DNA of 39,834 bases from JBMOLL01 sp049325415 (GTDB lineage: Bacteria > Bacteroidota > Bacteroidia > Bacteroidales > GCA-2748055): positions 1-39,834 of the forward strand of contig JBMOLL010000114.1 of NCBI GenBank assembly GCA_049325415.1. Direction: 5' to 3'. Position numbers and translations under genes: made by a program. The first letter of the stretch is position 1, and each line of letters starts with the position of its first letter. Under the pieces are notes generated by a model, which made no database searches, was not told where the DNA came from, and was given only the letters and a program-made list of their open reading frames with translations. Below are positions 36,821 through 39,834 of the stretch, in pieces.

Positions 36821-36903
36821 TGGGGAGAGAAGGATTCGAACCTCCGAAGGCGTACGCCAATAGATTTACAGTCTACCCCAGTTGGCCACTTTGGTATCTC
36901 CCC
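36821..36903 (-). tRNA. tRNA-Tyr (GTA)
   Basis: An 83-nt class II tRNA with a long variable arm. The acceptor stem is GGGGAGA/TCTCCCC, the anticodon stem TAGA/TCTA with loop CTGTAAA (anticodon GTA), and the T-arm GGAGG/CCTTC-type with TTCGAAT. The discriminator is A73 and CCA is not encoded. Its 3' part is duplicated twice downstream. Confidence 0.94.
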
Positions 36904-36937
36904 AATGATGTTTTTTCAGTATTTCAGCCAGTTTCAG

Positions 36938-37011
36938 AGCCGATGGAGGGATTCGAACCCACGACCTGCTGATTACAAATCAGCTGCTCTGACCAACTGA
37001 GCTACATCGGC
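36938..37011 (-). tRNA. tRNA-Thr (TGT)
   Basis: A 74-nt cloverleaf with perfect acceptor stem GCCGATG/CATCGGC, anticodon stem CTGAT/ATCAG and loop TTGTAA-type with anticodon TGT. It is the first gene after the supercluster promoter. Confidence 0.95.
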
Positions 37012-37051
37012 ATGCAAAGAACGGTTATAAATACCCTCCGAAATCGGTTCG

Positions 37052-37082
37052 CAAATGTATAAATATTTTGATTATAACACAA
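37052..37082 (-). promoter_or_regulatory. promoter of the tRNA - tuf - ribosomal protein supercluster
   Basis: On the minus strand a TTG at 37082-37080 (in a T-run), a 20-nt AT-rich spacer and a perfect TACATTTG at 37059-37052. The transcript would start about 35 nt before tRNA-Thr(TGT). Confidence 0.8.
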
Positions 37083-37242
37083 AAAAATGTTGTTTTTTTT
37101 TGGAACATCTGTCTGCCAGTCTGCAGTCCCTTGTTTTACCGGGTTTTTCTCTATCCCTGCACCCTGTATCCACCGTCCCGGGAGTTGCCTCCCCGCTGCA
37201 CAGATTATGATCTCCTTATTTATATAGGTGAAAAAACGGGAT

Positions 37243-37266
37243 AAAAAAAGGTGCCTTACGGCACCC
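37243..37266 (-). terminator. intrinsic terminator after hpf
   Basis: GGTGCC/GGCACC (37250-37255 with 37260-37265) with a four-base loop and seven T residues on the minus strand, beginning 15 nt past the hpf stop. Confidence 0.88.
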
Positions 37267-37280
37267 TTTTACTGCCTGTG

Positions 37281-37580
37281 TCAGGTAACTTTTTTCTTTT
37301 TCCTCGTTTTTCCGAGCTGCTTTTTCAAAGCCTCAACAGTAAGGTCGGTTGCCTCTTCAAAACTCTTGCTGTTTTTCTTGGCAAACATGTCGTTTCCAGG
37401 GATCTCCAGTTTTATCTCCACAACCTTGTTCTCTCTTTCGCTGTCCTTCTCCAGCCGGAGATAAACCTCAGCGCCCAGGATTTCATCAGAGAAGAGTTCC
37501 AGTTTGTTGATCCTGTTCTCGATAAAAGCCAATAACTTCTTATCGGCATCAAAGTGGATAGACTGAATCTTAGTATTCAT
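37281..37580 (-). CDS. hpf: short ribosome hibernation promoting factor (HPF/RaiA family)
   Basis: The 99-residue protein has the beta-alpha-beta-beta-beta-alpha outline of the HPF/YfiA family: IQSIHFDADKKLLAFIENRINKLELFSDEI, AEVYLRLEKD, NKVVEIKLEIPGNDMFAKKNSKSFEEATDLTVEALKKQLGKTRKKKK. It binds the 30S decoding region and preserves idle ribosomes. It lacks the C-terminal dimerisation domain of long HPF. It lies 14 nt after xerC in an rpsU - xerC - hpf transcript closed by a terminator. Confidence 0.9.
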   Translation of the reverse strand: MNTKIQSIHFDADKKLLAFIENRINKLELFSDEILGAEVYLRLEKDSERENKVVEIKLEIPGNDMFAKKNSKSFEEATDLTVEALKKQLGKTRKKKKVT

Positions 37581-37594
37581 AGCAACCTCCTGTT

Positions 37595-38476
37595 TTATGC
37601 CCTTGGATGGGCCTGTTTATAAACTTTCTTCAATTTTTCAAATGAATTATGTGTATAGACCTGCGTTGCCGCCAGGCTGGCATGTCCGAGCAGCTCCTTG
37701 ATCGCATTCAGATCTGCCCCCCGATTCAGCATATGGGTGGCAAAGGTGTGACGCAGAACATGCGGACTGCGCTTTTCCAGCGTGGTATAGAGCGCCAGAC
37801 AACTCGACACCACCCGGTAAACGAGCTTGGGATAGATCTCTTTTCCACTGTCGGTGAGCAACAGGTGATCCTGTTTCGGATCGTTCACCACCCGGGAACG
37901 CTCCTGCAGATAAAGCTCCAGGTCCTCTGACAGCACCGGGGTCATGGGAATGATCCTCTCCTTGTTCCTTTTCCCGAGGACCTTCAGCGTACGATCGGCC
38001 ATATTCACACCGCTCACACGCAGACCCGTAAGTTCACTGCGCCGCATTCCCGTCTGATAAAGCAAACTGATGATCATTTTGTTGCGTATGCCGTTAAAAT
38101 CCTCCCCGAATTCATGTTCATCCAGCAGGGAGCCAATGCTCTTTTCATCAACAAACGAAGGAACCCTCCGGTTCATTTTTGGCTTTAAAACTTTATCCAC
38201 GGGATTGCTGCCCAGTTGCCCCTCCCTGATCAGGTAGCGGCAATAGGTGCGAAGCGACGAAAGCTTACGGTGAACGGAACGGGCCGAATAACCCGAATCC
38301 ATCAGGGATACCACCCAGCTCCGGATGGTCCTATAATGCAATTCCATGTTTTCTGCCCCTGTACGGGTGCAAAAAACATGGAATTGGTTTAAATCGTTCC
38401 TGTATGACCTGATGGTCAGATCGGAATATCTTCTTTCCGAACGGAGATATGCGAGAAATTCCTCAATCAACAACAT
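37595..38476 (-). CDS. tyrosine recombinase XerC/XerD-like
   Basis: The 293-residue enzyme has the N-terminal SAM-like DNA-binding domain (residues 1-95) and the catalytic domain with a complete active site: R145 (TGMRRSEL), K169 (LGKRNKER), H239-R242 (HVLRHTFATH), H265 (GHASL) and nucleophile Y274 (TQVYTH). Its length and its position between rpsU and hpf are those of the chromosomal Xer recombinase of Bacteroidota that resolves chromosome dimers at dif, not of an element-borne integrase. XerC or XerD cannot be told apart by reading alone. Confidence 0.92.
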   Translation of the reverse strand: MLLIEEFLAYLRSERRYSDLTIRSYRNDLNQFHVFCTRTGAENMELHYRTIRSWVVSLMDSGYSARSVHRKLSSLRTYCRYLIREGQLGSNPVDKVLKPKMNRRVPSFVDEKSIGSLLDEHEFGEDFNGIRNKMIISLLYQTGMRRSELTGLRVSGVNMADRTLKVLGKRNKERIIPMTPVLSEDLELYLQERSRVVNDPKQDHLLLTDSGKEIYPKLVYRVVSSCLALYTTLEKRSPHVLRHTFATHMLNRGADLNAIKELLGHASLAATQVYTHNSFEKLKKVYKQAHPRA

Positions 38477-38512
38477 AGGCAGCTATTTTCTAGAACTGCC
38501 TGAATACCCCGA

Positions 38513-38704
38513 CTATTCCTCTTTCTGCTGAAGCTGCTGCACGTATACGGCACGCAGTTTCTGCTGTCTCTTGACAACGGAGGGTTTGGTAAAAGCCTGA
38601 CGGTTCCTTAATTCCTTAACGGTACCAGTTTTTTCGAACTTCCTTTTGAATTTCTTCAGTGCTCTTTCAATGTTTTCGCCTTCTTTGATCGGAATGATTA
38701 TCAT
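38513..38704 (-). CDS. rpsU: 30S ribosomal protein S21
   Basis: The 63-residue basic protein, MIIIPIKEGENIERALKKFKRKFEKTGTVKELRNRQAFTKPS..., is a clear S21 (bS21). In Bacteroidota this protein helps sequester the anti-Shine-Dalgarno end of 16S rRNA, which fits the lack of Shine-Dalgarno sites in this window. It is the first gene of the rpsU - xerC - hpf unit. Confidence 0.96.
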   Translation of the reverse strand: MIIIPIKEGENIERALKKFKRKFEKTGTVKELRNRQAFTKPSVVKRQQKLRAVYVQQLQQKEE

Positions 38705-38726
38705 AAACGTCGTTTTAATTGAGCCG

Positions 38727-38757
38727 CAAATTTAGAAATTCAATTTTTATTATTCAA
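38727..38757 (-). promoter_or_regulatory. promoter of rpsU - xerC - hpf
   Basis: On the minus strand TTG at 38757-38755, a 20-nt spacer and a perfect TAAATTTG at 38734-38727, about 22 nt before the rpsU ATG. Confidence 0.78.
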
Positions 38758-38898
38758 ACACTTTTCAAGTTTTTTTCTTCGGAGGTTCTTTTCAGGCGCC
38801 AAAACCCTTTCTGTTAGTATTCAGGTATTTAGGATTTTTATAACTACTTCCGGTTAAAATTACGAAAAAAACCCTCAACGGCCAATGCTCCAAAACAA

Positions 38899-39786
38899 TT
38901 AATTTTCGCTTCCCGACGTGAAATATCCTGCTGCCTTTTTCCAGGTCGAATCGGCCAGCAGATGCTGGGTCAGAAGTTCAGCCGGATCGGTGATCCTCCC
39001 CTTAAAACGGCGATAGCTGAGAATGGCCCCGGCATCTGCTTCCGTCAGATAGGGATGCGCCGCCAGCCTGGCATAACCGGCTGAATTAAGGTCCAGTGGA
39101 CAGACCAGGGAACTGTCGGCCGTGATCCGTGACTCAATGAGCAGATATCGCACTGAATCCATTCCGTATACTTCCAGCAACTGTTCTCTTCGAAGAAAAC
39201 CACCCAGCCTGTCCCTGTAGCGCAGAATGCGGTCGGCAAAAACCTCCCCTATCCCCGGTAAAGCCAGCAGTTCATCCTTACCCGCAATATTCAGCTCCGT
39301 CGGAGGGACCGTTTTGCTTTCTGCGGGCACTGTCGGACTTTCGTTGTTCAGCTCCAGGAAGGGCTGAAGTTTGCCGGCCAACTCCGGATCCATCCCGTAA
39401 ATCCTGCCGATATCGCCGGGACTCCTGAACACGCCACCGGCCTCCCTGTAGCGCACCATGTTGGCTACCACCCTGGGAGGCAACCCCATGGCCAGCAAAG
39501 AATCGGCATGAACCGTGTTGGGATCAAAGCTCCGGGGCCGGAAAAGAAGCGGCACGTCCTCCGTCCGCGTCGGATAGCTGTTCCTTTCCGGAACGGGCTT
39601 TTCTCTTTCCAGCCGCCATTGGGCCACTATCCGGGCTGTTTCCTCTGTATCGGGGGGTAATCCGGGTGGCAGACGATTGACATATACCCTGCCCGCCAGC
39701 GCAAGCAGCAAAAGGAAAGACACGGTCAGAAGAGCCGATCGTTCTCCGCGGGTCAGATAGGTGAATTCGTGAAATAAACGCTTCAT
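38899..39786 (-). CDS. membrane-anchored helix-hairpin-helix protein (ComEA-like)
   Basis: The 295-residue protein has a single N-terminal transmembrane helix (ALLTVSFLLLLALAGRVYV, about 19-37), then three helix-hairpin-helix modules. They are FDPNTVHADSLLAMGLPPRVVANMVRYREAGGVFRSPGDIGRIYGM (about 87-132), ELNIAGKDELLALPGIGEVFADRILRYRDRLGGF (about 163-196) and LDLNSAGYARLAAHPYLTEADAGAILSYRRFKG (about 232-264). The repeated N-x-A/D-x-x-x-L-x-x-x-P-G-I/L pattern is that of ComEA-type DNA binding. Such proteins bind double-stranded DNA non-specifically in the periplasm during uptake, but a role in competence here is not shown. It stands alone, 112 nt from the rpsU promoter, and no convincing promoter was seen in the 48 nt left before the window edge. 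Confidence 0.85.
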   Translation of the reverse strand: MKRLFHEFTYLTRGERSALLTVSFLLLLALAGRVYVNRLPPGLPPDTEETARIVAQWRLEREKPVPERNSYPTRTEDVPLLFRPRSFDPNTVHADSLLAMGLPPRVVANMVRYREAGGVFRSPGDIGRIYGMDPELAGKLQPFLELNNESPTVPAESKTVPPTELNIAGKDELLALPGIGEVFADRILRYRDRLGGFLRREQLLEVYGMDSVRYLLIESRITADSSLVCPLDLNSAGYARLAAHPYLTEADAGAILSYRRFKGRITDPAELLTQHLLADSTWKKAAGYFTSGSEN

Positions 39787-39834
39787 GGGCCGGTATTTGC
39801 CTCCATAAAGCGCAAGTTAGGCACAAAGCAGTCT

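Noticed and set aside
36583..36858. Direct repeats considered as a CRISPR array
   Set aside because: Only two full 117-bp units plus a part, with no unique spacers. The repeated sequence is derived from tRNA-Tyr.
36623..37000. Plus-strand open frame with repeated peptide and a tail resembling RDSNPRPADYKSAAL
   Set aside because: It runs antisense through the tRNA-Tyr repeats, tRNA-Tyr and tRNA-Thr. This peptide pattern is the well-known false translation of tRNA genes.
37595..38476. Tyrosine recombinase as evidence of an integrated element
   Set aside because: Its setting between rpsU and hpf, its length and its motifs fit the housekeeping Xer recombinase. No attachment sites or cargo surround it.

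Overview
The window is a chromosomal segment from a member of the Bacteroidota, probably an anaerobic or microaerophilic Bacteroidales-like organism. The evidence is the gene order tRNA-Thr/Tyr/Gly/Thr - tuf - tRNA-Trp - secE - nusG - rplK - rplA - rplJ - rplL - rpoB - rpoC - DUF3467, the rpsU - xerC - hpf cluster, an Asp/Glu-specific S46 dipeptidyl-peptidase, and promoters of the Bacteroidota type (TTG, 18-20 nt spacer, TAnnTTTG) with no clear Shine-Dalgarno sequences. Almost everything from about 19 kb to the right edge reads on the minus strand.

Layout. (1) Positions 1-3500 form a visibly AT-rich accessory segment. It holds a 5'-truncated AIPR-family (abortive-infection type) gene joined to the tail of another reading frame, and a three-gene minus-strand cluster with an XRE regulator and two unrecognised proteins. 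(2) Positions 3500-7300 hold a two-gene respiratory operon: a CydA-like integral membrane protein, and a second CydA-like membrane domain fused to an eight-CXXCH multiheme cytochrome c. (3) Positions 7400-14050 hold single genes and short units: a hybrid histidine pseudokinase, a PrsW-type membrane protease with a beta-barrel-like exported protein, araD divergent from a sodium:solute symporter with a small membrane partner, and an EamA transporter. (4) Positions 14179-19305 look like a five-gene operon (Rossmann/DUF2520 protein, KdsC-like HAD phosphatase, UbiA prenyltransferase, Maf, DPP11-like peptidase) with its own promoter. That promoter follows directly after the terminator of the next unit. 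(5) Positions 19332-23129 are the etfB - etfA - acyl-CoA dehydrogenase operon, with a recognisable promoter and terminator. (6) Positions 23152-37082 are the large tRNA/translation/transcription supercluster, opening with a near-consensus promoter at 37052-37082 and closing with a terminator after the DUF3467 gene. (7) Positions 37243-38757 hold rpsU - xerC - hpf with promoter and terminator. The right edge has a helix-hairpin-helix protein.

The most unusual structures are: the CydA-like pair with a fused octaheme domain; two exactly 117-bp-spaced copies of the 3' third of tRNA-Tyr beside the intact tRNA, each interrupted in the T-loop by the same 52-nt insert; a 22-bp duplication of the 5' end and leader of tRNA-Trp; and a chimeric, start-less AIPR gene at the left edge. 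Coordinates of RNA genes, hairpins and promoters were read by eye from base pairing and motifs. No alignments or database searches were run.
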